A DNA stretch of 64,000 bases. Source: Peromyscus leucopus. Taxonomy: Eukaryota > Chordata > Mammalia > Rodentia > Cricetidae. Below the pieces are notes generated by a model. It did not search any database. It saw nothing but the letters and a program-made list of their open reading frames with translations, and was not told where the DNA came from. Both the position numbers and the translations under genes were made by a program. Where the stretch lies: NCBI RefSeq assembly GCF_004664715.2, contig NC_051068.1:53206953-53270952 (forward strand), given 5' to 3'. Below are positions 36,899-51,264 of the stretch, in pieces; position 1 is the stretch's first letter; every line of letters begins with the position of its first letter.

Positions 36899-38117
36899 AT
36901 TTTGAAAGTAGTATCTAAAAACCACACAAAGATGAATTGTGGCCCAGTTCTACGTGTTTAACAATATTAATGGTACAAACTAAAATATGTGCTCATTTTA
37001 GGAAAAAATTTTCACTTTGAATTTTTTCCTCAGGGATATATTATTATTCATAGCCATTAAAATACCTTATATATAGGCAAAGGCAGGTCAATTCTGGGTA
37101 CATAGTTAAAGTCATTGAGAGGGGAATTCCTATCATAGTGCTAAAGATATTTCACTATATAGTTCTGAAAAATAATCTTATTAAACTGTAGCATTGCATG
37201 CTTTCATATCCATAACTATGATCCAAATAGTTACACACCAAGGCACAGAGCTTAAGGGAGAAACATATGCTGTAGAAACAGGATACTGATGAGCTTAGAA
37301 CTAAGAAAATTTAGATAAGAAATGATGGAAACTGGGAGTTCACCCAGGAAGCACCATCACACATACTACATCAGTTTTTAAGTGTGTCAGCCCCTGTTTG
37401 GCCTCTATAACAAAAGACTAAGTCCAGGATACTTTCATATTAATATTATTCAACTTTCATACTTGGTTCCCCTCAAGCATGACAGCTGTGATTTTAAGCA
37501 GTGGTAAATATTCTTCTAACTGACCTGAAAGTTTAAAAAACAACATCTTTGCTCCACCACAAAAAAAAAAAGGCTTTCCAATTGCATGTCAACTGTGCAG
37601 ATGGACCTCATTTCCAGACAGCCTGCAGTAGTGACATCCTATCAGAGCTGTACATAAGAACCTGCAAGAACAGCCACTTAGCTACCAGCCACTCCCTCGA
37701 CATTCGCACAGTTTTTTTCAGTAGGCCTTGTTTCTAAATCCAATCCTGCCTTTTATCCAATATAAACAGTAGACTACCTGGAAGCCAGAAAACAAAAAAG
37801 TAATGAGCCGAGACATGCACAAAAGCCACGCACTTTACAACATCACACCATCTCTGAGGAATGAGATTCAGACCTGAGGGCATGTCTCATTGTTTGTCTT
37901 CTTGTCCATGTTTAACTTGACTATAAAAGAAGTTCTAAGCTAAGTTATCAAAATATATTCATATAAATGTATAGCATTTCTAATATAAAAGTTAAAAAAG
38001 TCTAAACCCTCACTTTTGTATGTCATTAAATATTCTAGAATTCAGTAGGCGGGATTCGTTTTAGAGCAGCTTGAAAAAAAATGTGTTGGCTGAGCATAGT
38101 CTAGAAATTGGGTCCGG

Positions 38118-38267
38118 CTACATTTCGGCTCTGCGATGTGATTTCTCAGCGATAGCAGCTCCGTCTTCTTCCTCATCTTCCTCCTCCTCATAATGCTCCT
38201 CTCTTCCTTTGGGATGGGCACCATCTTGAGCTCCTGGTTCTTCGCCATCATTATTTTTATCATCAGC
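38118..38267 (-). CDS. GOLIM4: GOLIM4 last coding exon
   Basis: Encodes residues 413-461 of the window product and the TAG stop (38,118-38,120). It starts ADDKNNDGEE after acceptor 'cttatcctttag' and ends with an acidic run HYEEEEDEEEDG and the tail KSHRRAEM, which is highly conserved in mammals. It is in phase 0 with the exon before. Remembered human protein has a few more residues at this junction (see the findings). Confidence 0.95.
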   Translation of the reverse strand, partial: ADDKNNDGEEPGAQDGAHPKGREEHYEEEEDEEEDGAAIAEKSHRRAEM

Positions 38268-41200
38268 CTAAAGGATAAGAGAAAAAACAAATCTAAGAGA
38301 GGATGCAGCATTTGTGACTGATAATTCTCTTCAACAAAGATGGAAAGTTATTCATTTTGGAGGAACAGAAGGTGCGAAGAAAATGATTTCATAAACAATA
38401 CTACAGCCTCTCAACATTCCAGTTATCATAACTTTCCTTTATTCTAGATGGGCCTGCTAAATTTTTCATTGCCTTAGAGGTGCAGAGAATATGCTGCTGG
38501 TCCCTGTCTGTGTGCATGTGTTTGATTTCTATATGGAAATGTGACATTCCAGGGCAGAGTAGGCCAACACACACATTCCTGCATACATACATACATATAT
38601 ACACACGACACACATATATACATGCAGGCACACATACACACTCATGCCCATATCCAAAGAAATCAACATACGTTTTCACCATAAGTCTCTTCAGCATTAT
38701 GTTCCAACTCCCTTTTCTTCTCTTCAGTCAAATCTTCCTGAACCTAAAACACAATCACACAGACTGAGTGATGCTTTCCCATTTAAACACTTGTAAACAA
38801 AACGATTCGATTTCTAAGATATTCACTCAAAATTGCACATCTTTGCAAAAAAAAGGAACTAAAACTCAAGTTGAAAAGTGATACAAGCCCAAAGTTTAAC
38901 TTGTCCTGTGGATGTGAGAAGATGTGCGATATGCCTCTGGAGGAAGCATTGGCAGGTGATGGTCGCTGGAGGAACAGACGCTGTTCTCTTCGGCGCTGTA
39001 GAACCCAGAAGAAACATTTGCTCCAGTAAATGACTCCCTCTCATGCTTGGGCAAGAAACACTAATGAGACTCGGTGGGCCACACCCCAAAGGAAGACAAG
39101 AACATAGGAAGACTGGTTGAAAAGAAGCATCTAGAGGGGGAGGGAGTGAGGCCAAGGAGGAGGATGGGAAGGGGCAACGGGGAGGAAAATGGTTAAAATT
39201 CACTATATAAATATATGAAACTGTCAAGAAGAAAAGTCTCAAAATCAATGTGATTCTCAAAGAAGGACCCATGGATTTGATTTCTGTTTTGTTTGAATAT
39301 GGGTGAGCTCTACAAAGTCAACCGATAAAGGGATTCAGCTTTCTTTACAAACTGTTGTATTTCCACGTCCAAATGGAAGAAACCCAGGAATCTACAAGGC
39401 TGATGGGACAGAAGTCTTAGAAAGGCAAAATAGCCTGTCTTATTTGCTGTTATCAATAACCAGGTACGTTCCAGGCAAGTCAGAATTTTCTCTCTTTTTT
39501 TATTTATTTAAAACTTTTTTTCATTTTACATATCAATCCCTGTTCCCCCTTCCTCCTCTTCTCCTACTTCCTCCATTCTCCCCTCATGGGGGTAAAGCCT
39601 CCCTTAGGTAGTCAACTCAGGCTAGCTAGCATATTAAACTGGAGCAGGATCAAGCCCCCCCCCTGCATCACAGCTGAGTAAGGCATTGCACCATAGGGAA
39701 TGGACTCTAAAAAGCCAGTTCCTGTACCTCTGATAAGTCCTGGTTCATTGCCAGGAGACCCACAAACATATAAAGCCACAAAACTTTCACCCACATTCAG
39801 AGGGCCTAGTGCGGTCCCCTGCAGGCTCCCCAGCTGTCAGTCCAGAGTCCATGAGCTCCCACTAGCTTGGGGTCAGATATCTCTGTGGTTTTCCCCATCA
39901 TAATCCTGACCCGCTTGCTCCTATAATCCCTACTCCCTCTCTTAAACGAACTCCAGGAGCTTAGCCAAGTTCTTGGCTGTGGGTCTCTGCATTTGCTTCC
40001 ATCAGCAAGTCAGAATTTTTTAATAAGTAACAGCTAAACAATGAGGTGGATGAATAAATAAATGCAAAAATATCTCTTCTCCATAGGTACAAAAGATACC
40101 ATTGTCTATGTAAAATGAGGTAGAAAACTGATGTATCTAGGAATAAATTTATCTAGCTAAAATGTATAGAAAATAGGACAAAATAATCATAACTTCTTTA
40201 TGAAATATTTTATTTCTAATGTTTCTAATGTTCTAGCACATTTCTGTTTGAAATTGTTTTATGTTGTGTTCACTATTATCATAGTTTCATTGATCGAAAG
40301 CATTTATCTGAAAATGTAAATCAAAGAAAGCATCCAAATACTCTTACTAAATAACCTCTAATGATCACATCTTATAGAAATAGACGATAATGCAGTTTCT
40401 AACTTGTTAACTTCTGAAATCATATGTATGCCAAAAGACAGAAGTCATTTGCATATATTACAAAGAGTCTCAGAAGACTGTGCTGGTACCAAGCCAGTCT
40501 CTTCTAGGATCATGGTACATGATTGAGCCCTCTTGAACAGCACTGGGCAGTAAGAGATTTGGGAGAAGAAGAGATGGAGGAGTGGCTGTTGGCACTGTAC
40601 AAAATGGGTGAGGTGCTACAGTCAAAGCATCCAAACAGGATGAGGGAAATGAGAACAGTTCAGTCTCCCAATGAGCTGTGGATAGATGTTGGCCTGTCTG
40701 TAGCCTGAAAGGATGTCTTTTCCAAGCTATCCAGGCCGGGTGGAAGTCTTCATGAGTCTAGTCATTCTACTATCAGCTGGACCTAGAGCCCCTACACTGT
40801 ATTCATTCCAAATAATTAGATCAGAGGCATAGAACGTCCTCTGTATTCACAACTTCTGATAGGGTGAGCTAAAGATATTTGTGTCTCACTTTATGTCTTT
40901 ATCAATGGTCCATGACATCTCTTCTGCCATTAGTCATAGACTCTCACAGTGACATTCCATAGGATACTGGGATGAGGGCAGTGGAACATATATTCTTCAT
41001 TACATTCAGAGCTGACAAACAGAAGCATTATTAAATTGCTCAAGTGTTCCTGTCGACTTCGACCAACAAAGACAGAATTAAAGTTCTGTAACTTTAATGA
41101 AGAATGCATTACTTGGCTAAAAGTGAGTTAGTTGAGAATGGAAGAAGTGCTTAGAACCCTTGCAGTGCAGTGAGAAAAATTCCTAAATCAGAGGATGGAA

Positions 41201-44200
41201 CTCTTTTTTGTTGGGGGGGGGGGATAGTAACTGCTCAGGCTTCCTCAACCATTCTGTCTCTGTCACACAACACAACTCTACCGATGTAGAGCAAAACAGC
41301 TGTACACAATATGCAAATAAATAGGCCTGGCTCTATTCCAATAAAACTTTATTTACAAAATAGACTATGCTTATGGGAGTTTTCTACCTCTTAACATATA
41401 CTGTGTGGATAGACCAACCTGAACCAAAGGCTTGCCTCTGAATATTTCTTTCTATATAAACAGTGAGGTCAATTTTGTTGTTTTGCTTTGGTTTAGACAG
41501 GGTCTCATCTCAAACTCACAATCCTCCTGCCTCAGCTCCTGGAGTGCTATGATTACAAATCTCTTATAGCATACTGGGATAACAGTTTTCATTATGAAAA
41601 CCTTCAAGTGCATGCCAATAAATAGAATCACTTACTAAGACTCTTACAGCCACTAATGTCAACATGGCCATACTTGTATCATCTATGACATGCCTACCCT
41701 TTTCAATGAATTATGTATACACCTGTATATGTGCATGTGTGTGCGCATATGTGTGTGTGTGTGTGCGTGTGCGTGTGTGTGTGTGTGCAGGTGCACCGGA
41801 AGTTGGAGGTCAGAAACCAATGTCGGGTGTTTTCCTCAGGCTTTCACCCTATTTTTTTTTTTTTAAACTCAGTCTCTCATTGACCCTGACGGTCACCTAT
41901 TTCCCTAGTCTGGCCTGTGAGCCTCAGGGGTGCTCCTGTCTGTCTTCTCAGTGGTGGGATTCCAAGTGTGTGCTATCCATCTTCGATGCAGGGGGAGAGG
42001 TGTGGACCTGCTTCAGCTGAATGTTCCAGACTCTGCTGACTCCCCATGGGAAGCCTTACTTTGTCAGAGGAGGAGGGAATGGGGCTGGCTCAGGAAGGCT
42101 GGGGGCAGGAGGGAGGAGAGAGAGATCTGTGGTTGGTATGGGAAATGAATAAAAAATTTCTTAATAGAAAAAAATTTAAAAAAAGAAAGTTACAAAATTT
42201 AAAAAAATATATTAATAAAACACTTAAGAATATAACTGTTCTTGCATATAATTCATTACGGTGTGCTGTGTTATGTTAACATATGTGAAGTAACTCTGAT
42301 CTCACCCATAACTATTGTCTGTAATGTAAATAACCTCATTAACCCTCATTAACCTTATGTAAATGTCTTCAGGTTATCCCAGGATTCCCATGAATACTAT
42401 GGGAACAGCTACTTTATAAAAAACCAACAGCAGTAAAGAAATTCTTATCTAGGAAAAACAAACAAAAACAAAAACAAGTGTGTGCTATCATGTTTGTTAG
42501 TTTTTTGTTTGTTTGTTTGTTTTTTAATGGGAGTGCTGTTCACCTAACTCAAGCATTCAAGCTTATATCGTAAATATTTTACCAATTGAGCCATCTCCTC
42601 AGGCCTTTGCTGAATTAGTCTTAAGTTTTCTACACATCATGCAATTTCCATGTAAAGCCATTTACATCCCACAGCATCCATCTCTGGCAATGCATGTCTC
42701 TCTAGACATCTGACAGCTTCCAAACCCTGTGCTATAGTCTGCTGGCTGGACCACACTCACACTCTTTCTTGACTGCCTTTTTGAAAATGTTTTTACTTTG
42801 TTTTGAAATTAAAGCCTTACCCTGCCACCCAGGCAGACATGGACACCCTCTAAGTGACCCAATCGGGCATCAACCAGTGGTCCTTTTGTCCCATGGCCTT
42901 TTGAGTGCAGGGACTACAACTCAACTGTGAGTCACCACACCTGGCTGCTGTCATAAAAGATATACGTACAGTCGCTTTGTCTTAATCAAAATCTGAACAA
43001 GGATCATGCATGACACGGGCTTCCTTTCCTCCTTAAAAAATTCCAAGTTCACTTCTGTCTGCTATGCCTGCAGCCATCCCTCTAGGGCCTTATATTGTGT
43101 GTGAGTGAACAAATTTCATAAAGTGTGAACAAATTCAGCTTCAACTCAAGAGCCCAGGGCATTTCAGAAGTGGTGCTGAAAACTCCCTACTTTCATCTCC
43201 TCAGCGGGCATCCTATGCGTGTTTGTCCTATTAACAGTAAGGTTGTCCTTGGTCAGTGACAGCAGATGTTGACACCGCCCAGTCACTCCGTGCTCCGTAG
43301 AAAGTTCCCTGAGCTCTGTTCATGTAGTGACATCATTCATTGATGATTACGTCTTAAGTTGATGGTTTGATTTGGGGGTCACAACATGGTGACTTTCTGG
43401 TTCCACCATTCTTTCCATATTCATTTCCACCAAGAAATCTCCCACATTAACTTTCAGTTCTTGGGATGTTTAATAATGTCAACCTCATGCCAGCCCTCGG
43501 TAAGCCGTGGTTAGAATTCAACAATAAATAAACAAATTATGTGATTCTGAAAAACTTAACTGACCTCTCTGAAGCTCAAATTTCTTATACACGAAATAAA
43601 AATGTTGAATAAAGTCCATGACCCTTGGTGTTTATATGTGTGTTTCAGGGAGGAGTGGTCTGAGAGCTGTGGGTCCTTTTAAGCATTTAGTGAAAAAATG
43701 TTTAGCAAATGGGTGTGACCACTCACATAAGTTTAAGAGGTCATACTTTCCGAAGACTATCTAGGTAGCTGCTTTCCCTAGGACTATTTATCTAAACAGA
43801 GGTTCCCAAAATATCAATATCTGCTGCTTGGAAGGTAGAGCTTTTGAAGGGTTCAGATTTCTAGAGCCCTCAAAAGATAAATACAAATACTGCAGGGTAG
43901 AGTTGGTCTAGGGGTTTGTATTTTTCATGAACTTCTTAAGGTGACTTTTGGTCATAGCTGAGACAGGACACTATTTTTTTGAGTACAATGGATGATGGTT
44001 AAGAATGGCTGGCTGGGAAATAAACTTTCTAAGACTGTTTTTCCTTTTCTCTACTTGGTGGACCTACTGTACAAATTTTAGCTTATGATCCAGTTGTCAT
44101 TCTAATTATAGTTGTGAACTGATGATGTAAATGGCTCTTTGATTAATCAAGAAATGATAGTCTGTAATATTCTAGCCATAGAGACAACAGACTCTTACAT

Positions 44201-47200
44201 ATATAATATTAATGCATTTATCATGTTCGAGACCAAAGTAACCCAAGCTCATCTTAACTGCATTACTGAAGAACAGATGATATTGTATTCTTGAGCTTTA
44301 CAATATGCTGAAGCTGATAGCCCCAGATCAAAAGCTCACCTTTGATCATGTACGTCTTCCACAACAGTCTGCCTTAATATCCTGCCTCAGCTGGCACCAT
44401 GCTTTATCAAAGACATCTCAACACTGCTACTTCTCATTTGTAACTCCAAAAACTGTGCTTTAGAAATTTCAGCAAAGAATCCCACCAAGTGGGGCCAACA
44501 TTGCTTAACGGTTAAACAAAACAAAGCAGACCCTGGATCTGAATTTAGTGTTGGCTAGCTATCCTGTGCTAGCATATGTAGTAACACTTGTACATGTGAG
44601 AGAAACTGTACCTAGCTAGAAACCAGGAGGCTTCACTTTAAGAAGCTGAACATGGGAGGATTCAGAAGTACTGGCATGCTAGACAGTCAAAAGCCTTCAA
44701 CAACATTAGTGACAATGGCTGCTCAGCAAGGTTTAAAAGAATCTGTGCCCGCCAGGCGGTGGTGGCGCACGCCTTTAATCCCAGCACTCGGGAGGAAGAG
44801 CCAGGCGGATCTCTGTGAGTTCAAGGCCAGCCTGGGCTACCAAGTGAGTTCCAGGAAAGGCGCAAAGCTACACAGAGAAACCCTGTCTCGAAAAGAAGAA
44901 GAAGAAGGAGAAGAAGAAGAAGGAGGAGGAGGAGGAGGAGGAGGAGGAGGAGGAGGAGGAGGAGGAGGAGGAGAAGAAGAAGAAGAAGAAGAAGAAGAAG
45001 AAGAAGAAGAAGAATCTGTGCCCATTGAAAAGGCCTTCTTTCCTTTCTTCCTAGCCGGACCTTACATCCCTGGATGGCTTCAAACTTGCTGTGTAGCTGA
45101 GAACAACCTTGAACTTGTGATCCCCCTGCCTCTACTCCCAAAGTGCCAGGATTTTGGGTGTGCTCCACCACAGCCAGTTCATGTGTTGACTGAGACAGAG
45201 CTGTCAGCTTCTGGCCTGCTGGGCCAGAACTCTATCACCTGAGCCCAGGCCTGGGAAAGCTGATTTTCAGGCTCTTGTGGTGTCAGGTGTGTGCCCTTCT
45301 GTCTACAGAACATGGACAAACAACCTTTTACTTCTCCTCCTGGAATGTTCATATTAATCTGCTTTTTTGTTGTTGTTGTACTATAGACATTAAAGTATCT
45401 GGATTTTTAAAGCAGCCATTTAATCTATTTTTAACATTTAAATACTTTAAAATACATAAACTTTTTTTTTTTTAGATACGTCAAAATATGTCTCTTCACT
45501 CAAAAGGAAATAAAATATCTGGAATGCTAGCAATATGAGAGAAATAGTTCAACAAGTATTTTCACTCTAAAACTCTTAAATAAACAAAAAAATGATGGTC
45601 ATGAATCATCATTTTTATGTCTTAGAACGATAATATGGCTGAGACAAAAGAAGGTAGTGGAAAGCTGGAGCCATAGAGTAGTCATTGAAGTGTTTGCTGT
45701 GTAAGCAATTGGACCTCAAATTCAATCTTCAGAGCCCATGTGCCATGTACATAACCCTAGTATCAGTGAGGCAGACACAGGCTTGTCTGGCTAGGCAGCC
45801 TGCCTACTTAGTGAATGCCAGACCAAATGACAGACTTTATTTAAGAAAATAAAGGTGGATATCCCCTGAGGGATGACATCCAAGGTTGCCCTCTGGCCAT
45901 TACACTCATGGGTATAGACGTGAATGTGTACCCTCACTAATACCAACACAGTAATACACTAACACCTACACATCTGAGTTTTGCCCGGGAGGGAAGAAAA
46001 CTGGGCACTATTGTAAGTCTACAGCCTAGCCATTCTAGAACAGCTAGGACACTCAGGCTAAAAAGAGACCAGTGGGATGAAACCACTCAGTATTTCATTG
46101 TTGTTAAAGTGTGTCCATGAATGCTGCCCCTCTACCCCTGACACTAAAACTATGCAGTGCATCCATGCTTTTAGTTCACTGCTCATCTTGCCACAGGTTG
46201 CTCAGCACCTCATCTTTATTATTTGTGTTTGAAAGAAATATGGCATCTGCTCATCTCCCCACCTCCACAGAAGGCCTTGGAATAATGGAAAGAGTTGGTA
46301 AAATTCAACACAGCCTGTGCAAGGGATGCTCAGTGGACAGGGAGGCAGTTAAGACTGGAAAGAAAAGCTTTCTGAGAGTTTTAGAATTTAGTCTTAAATG
46401 ACAGGTGTTTGTATGAGAGAGAGAGACAGAGACAGAGAGAGACAGAGAGAGAGAAAGAGAGAGAGATTCCAGATCCAATGCAAGAGGGGGTTAAAAAATA
46501 TAGACACATTGTTACAAGGCCTCAAGGCAGGGCCTGGGGCTTCGGGAACAGTGTTAGCAGCCTTGGAGAGGGACAACAGAACAGTGGAGTGGAAGGACCG
46601 CCTCTGGGTGCCGGCTGCAGTGGAACAGCCCAAGCCTCTGCCTTGTTGCCTGCCCTAGCCTGTCTGTCTTTTTTTACTGTCCTCCATTGCTCTCACATCT
46701 CAGGGTTTCTATCCTTCCCTTTAACTGATCATACTACCGAGCTGAGAGGGAATCGGCAAACAGTGATTAAACTTTTATGTTTACCCTTCTGAATTTTTAA
46801 AAGGAAGCCAAGGTGAACCGTTTCGCTCTTAATCCCTCAAAGCTCCCCCTGATCTGACTTGAGGAAACAAAGGACTATTGGTCTAGACATGCTGTTACAA
46901 GAGCAGTCCTGATGAACAGCTTTCTCCTGCAAATGTCTTAATATTCAAGGCTGCTACTTTCTCCAACGCTCTTTCTGAAAAGCTAATCTCTGGGTCTTCA
47001 TGAAGATGAACAGCAGGAGGGGAAATGCAAGGGAATGCAATGATCAAGCCCGTTACAGAAAACACGGCTGTGGTCATAAAGGGCGGCAGGCTTTTCTCTT
47101 TTCTTGGGATAAGCACAATTCTAGCATTGGCTCTAAAAAGCTGAGTACAATCAGTAAGAATGAGGCAGTGATTCATGAAGGCAGCAGAGGGGGCGGTGTG

Positions 47201-49214
47201 AGTTGCAGAGCACAAACTCTGAGCTTGCCCTCTTCCTGGGGGCCTGGCTTTAGGTCGTCATGTCATGTCACTTGTCTGTGGCTACCATCTCACCTGTCCT
47301 TCCCCCCAGCGACAAAGCCTTCTGTTTGCAAGACTCTCGTTATGAAGTGGCCCTTAACCAGTGCTTTAACTTGGAAAATACTGACTTGTCTGTAAAGGGA
47401 GTAAATGTGAGGTCTTGAACAGATGCAAACCATACATTCTGTGGTAGTTTGAGTGCAAATTGGCCCCAGAGGCTCATAGGGAGCAGCATTATTTGAAAAC
47501 ATTAGGACACGTGCCCTTGTGGGAGTAGATGTGCCCTTAATGGAGGAAGTGTATCATTGGGGGTGAGCTTTGAGGTTTCAGAAGCTTAAGCCAGGCCCAG
47601 TGGCTCTCTCTTCCTGCTGCCTGCCCATAGGGATGTAGAACTCTCAGCTGCCTCTTTAGCACATCTGCCTGTGTGTTGTCATGCTTCCCACTGTGATAAT
47701 AACAGACTAAACCTCTGAACTGTAAGTCAGCCTGAATTAAATGTTTTTCTTTATAAGTGTTGCTGTGGTCATGGTATCTCTTCACAGTAATGAAACCTTA
47801 AGACACAACCACATACAATTCACTAGAGAGATAGAAGCTAGAGATAATCCCTCACACACTGCACTCACCAGCTGATTAATCATGGAAATAAGACAATGGG
47901 ATAGTTTTTATATAAGATTCATTTGTGGTAATATGTCAGAAATCTACAGTGGAAAGCAAATTAAAATTTAATATTAAGAAACTCTATCTAAATACATCTT
48001 AATTCAAATGGGATCCAGTCCTTTCCATATTTTACCTCCTCCTTTCTTTTTCTTTCCTTTTTTCTTTTGGTGGAGGGGGTCTGCTAGAGACTGAACTCAA
48101 GACCTCTCATTTGTCAAGCTTAATTAAGATTCTGCATTCATATAGGGAAGAGGTCACAAGAAACAATTGGTGACTTGGAGTGGGTTAGATGGGTCCCACT
48201 TTACTCTCTAGGTTCTCCCTGAGACAGCATGGGGAATATTCCAGAGAGAAAGATACAGGGGTCAGTACACACTCCCTGGAAGTGCAGACCCTTGTTCTTC
48301 TCTCCTGGATGCAAGAAAACGCATGCATGGATACTCTCAAAAAGATCACATGTATCTAACTAGGCCAGAGGTCTTCTTGATTGCAAACTTTTGGTCATTT
48401 AAAATCACTCTGGTTTCTTATCTTCTAAGTGTTTCGACGGCCATGATCCATTTCTTCTTCAAGCTCCCATCCCTTGCTCACCCCGTTTAAGTCTGAATGT
48501 CAAAGTCAACAGAGCTGAGGTTTGTTTGAGGGTAGTATGCCCAGTGTGCCCGGTTGCATGCACCCAATCTTATACCTCCTCCTCTCCTTCCTCCTGGTAC
48601 TGTTCATCAACATTATCCTCCTGCTGGTCTGGATTCCCTGCCATCTGTAGGAACAAAAGGAGAGGCTCATGTTACTGCACCCTGGAGAAGCGTCTCTTAG
48701 GATGCTGGGTCAAAGGATGAGCACACCAGGATGAAAAGCATCCTGGCAAAGGCATCAGTAGCCAGAAAATGCTGAGTGTTCATTTCTCAAAAGAAGTCAC
48801 TCCTTATCTCCCTCTTGGAGTAGAGGCATATCATCTTACCTAAGGGTCCAAAACCCAATGATGTGCTGATGTGGCAAATCGTCTCTCAACCCACATAAGC
48901 ATGCGCCTTTCCCATCAGTTAGGCATTTACGGAAACGCTCAGGCTGAACCCACCCTTTATAGCAGGCATCATCTTACCACCAAGTGCTCATCCATTTCTG
49001 CATTGTCTTGCTTTGCTTCCCCTTGTTTCTGCTCCTCACTTTCCTCTGGCAAATTCTCTTCCCTCACTTGCTCAGCTTCCTCAAATTCATCTTCCCCTTG
49101 ATTGTTGGGGTCATCTGCTGGGTTTATATCCTCCACAGCCGCCCTCTGGAAAATGTTCATAAAAAGCGCCCACCGCTTCAAAACTGAGGCTCAAGTTTAA
49201 GTTCATTGCAAAGG

Positions 49215-49250
<36 letters not shown>

Positions 49251-51231
49251 GCACTGGCAGGAAAGGAAACTGTCCTTCGCCGGACAGCTCAAATTAATTT
49301 TTTTCCCCAAGACTTGCAGAGCATGGAACATCTCCATGTTCATGATGGAGCTCCCCTGGCTTTGTCAGTAGGAGGAAACAGATTGATGGAGGAGGGGCAC
49401 TTCATTTGTGAGAGTGATTCCTCAACATTCTAGTAGTAAGTAATGTACACTTCACTACCCAGCCAACAGTGCTCATACAAGTCAGAGGGCTAAGTGGAGA
49501 AAAACAGATCAGTAATAATCAAGATGGGAGAGTTGTGGGGGCAAATAGCAACTCCTTTCACTGCTACATTGGCTTTCACACCCACTTCCCTCGGAGAGAA
49601 ATCTGTGAGTGTGAGGTGGACGTGTCGGTTGCATGTGTACAAGTGTGTGCACTTGCACCTATTTGTAGCTGCCCAGGAGTGTACATGAGTGTGGAGGCCA
49701 GAGGTTAACTTCAGGTGTCATGTCTCAGGAGCAGTTCACATTCTATGTTTAGATAGGATATCTTACAGTGAGACGTGAGGCCCATCCATTATGCTATGTT
49801 ATGGAACCCTGGGCATTCCGTTTCCAGCTCTCCAGCACTGGTATTGTAAGATGCATCACCACAATTGACTTTATATGTCAGTGCTGGAGAGGAAGCAGCC
49901 AGCACTTGACTAACTGAGGTATCTCTGCAGCTCCCTGCAAGAACATTAAATGTAAACAGGGAAAAAGTAGCTGATGGGAAAGAAAGCCCATAGTGGAAGG
50001 ACCCAAGAGGAAGACCTACCAAAGAGACAGGGTAGAAAAGAACTCCACAGTAAATGCTTTAGGTGTAGCATGCCAAATTTCTTTTATCAACTAGGGCTAC
50101 CATGAAGCAGAGTAACAATTGCTTAAGAATGGGATAGGAAGAATCAGACTTTGCACTGTCAAAGGTATTTCCACAGCAGTTCTGAGTAACTGTGTTCCAC
50201 AAATGCCTTTCAAATGAATTGACATCGCAATTACTTCGGTTATCCATTTAAGACCCTAGCACACCTGTTAAATAATACCCATCCTCACAGTGATCCTGAG
50301 ATGGGCATCCCCAATCCCTTGGTAAGCCATGGGACACTTACTGAAGTGGGAATTGCTCTCCATGGGACACGGAGCCATGGAGTGGGACTCAGCCTCTCAG
50401 CACTGTGCAGGCAAGGGGCTCTGCTCAGGCATGGTCAAGAGCTCCCTGCAGTGTCAGGTGGCTTATTACTGCATAGCCTGGCTGGGAGCTTCAAGTGCAA
50501 ATGACACTGCTCTCCATACAAATGAGAAGTCATCCCCTTCACACCCAGTTCCAATTACTTTGTAATCTCTTGCCTCATAGGCTTTCTTGTATGAATTATT
50601 GGTCATTTGTGTGGGAGATAAAAAAGAAACTGTAATCTAATCCCCGTTTAAAAAAAAAAAAAACACTAAGCACCTTTTTATTAAAAAGAAAAAGTTCATA
50701 AAAATGAAAAAAAAAATGTTACATCAAATACAACAGCCTGGGACAAGAGGTGGTTCACAACGTCTAGTTAAAAGGCCTATCTTTTCCAGTGCATTGGCTA
50801 GAATAAACAAAAAGATGTCAGGAGATCCCATCAGCGAGGGGTCCTGCAGCAGATCCTAAAGTGTCTGTCATACCCACCCCTTCCCCACTGGCAGCCTCTG
50901 ACTCCTCTTACACACTTGCAGCCTTCTGTGCTCCGGCTTTCTTGCTCTCAAGGGAGATTGTCTCATTCCCTCATGTGTTCCTGCTTCAATTACTGGGAAA
51001 ATTCAGAGCTAGGTTCCCAGCTGCAGAGTTTCCTAAATGCTGTTGCAGAAGAGGGAAGGAGAAGGTATTGTGCCCACCTTAGTGCAAGGTAAGTCGGAAA
51101 GCCGTCTGCATCGAAGGGCTCCAAGTAATGACCAGAAAGACTTTGGCACTGACAATTATAAAGGACCTGGCTCTTCCTTCCAGGTCCCTGGATTAATTTA
51201 GACAGAACTCATAAAATATCAGAATAAAATA

Positions 51232-51264
<33 letters not shown>

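Larger units (their letters stand above)
36560..38117 (-). other. GOLIM4: GOLIM4 3' UTR
   Basis: Sequence after the GOLIM4 stop codon, read on the minus strand, is AT-rich, free of recognisable repeats and about 1.55 kb long. It includes two AATAAA hexamers, at 36,893-36,898 and 36,580-36,585. The distal one is followed, after about 35 bases, by GT-rich 'ggtttgtgatctatgg', a typical downstream element. The exact cleavage point is inferred. Use of the proximal signal would shorten the UTR by about 300 bases. Confidence 0.7.
38744..48575 (-). other. GOLIM4 9.8-kb intron with repeats
   Basis: The largest complete GOLIM4 intron seen here. It holds an L1 3' end (39,490-40,004), a (TG)n tract (about 41,737-41,787), an L1 3' UTR-like tail (42,005-42,230), B4/B1-like antisense pieces (about 41,490-41,560, 42,480-42,605 and 42,810-42,955), a B1 with expanded tail (44,751-45,010), a B3/B4-type SINE (45,660-45,985), a (GA)n tract (46,415-46,466) and an MaLR LTR (47,440-47,805). 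The remainder (40,020-41,480, 42,960-44,735, 45,190-45,655, 46,470-47,435 and 47,810-48,575) shows nothing I can name. Confidence 0.8.

Noticed and set aside
44652..45242. 196-codon open frame, longest in the window
   Set aside because: It runs through a B1 SINE and its purine tail (Glu/Gly runs), so it is open only because of repeat composition.
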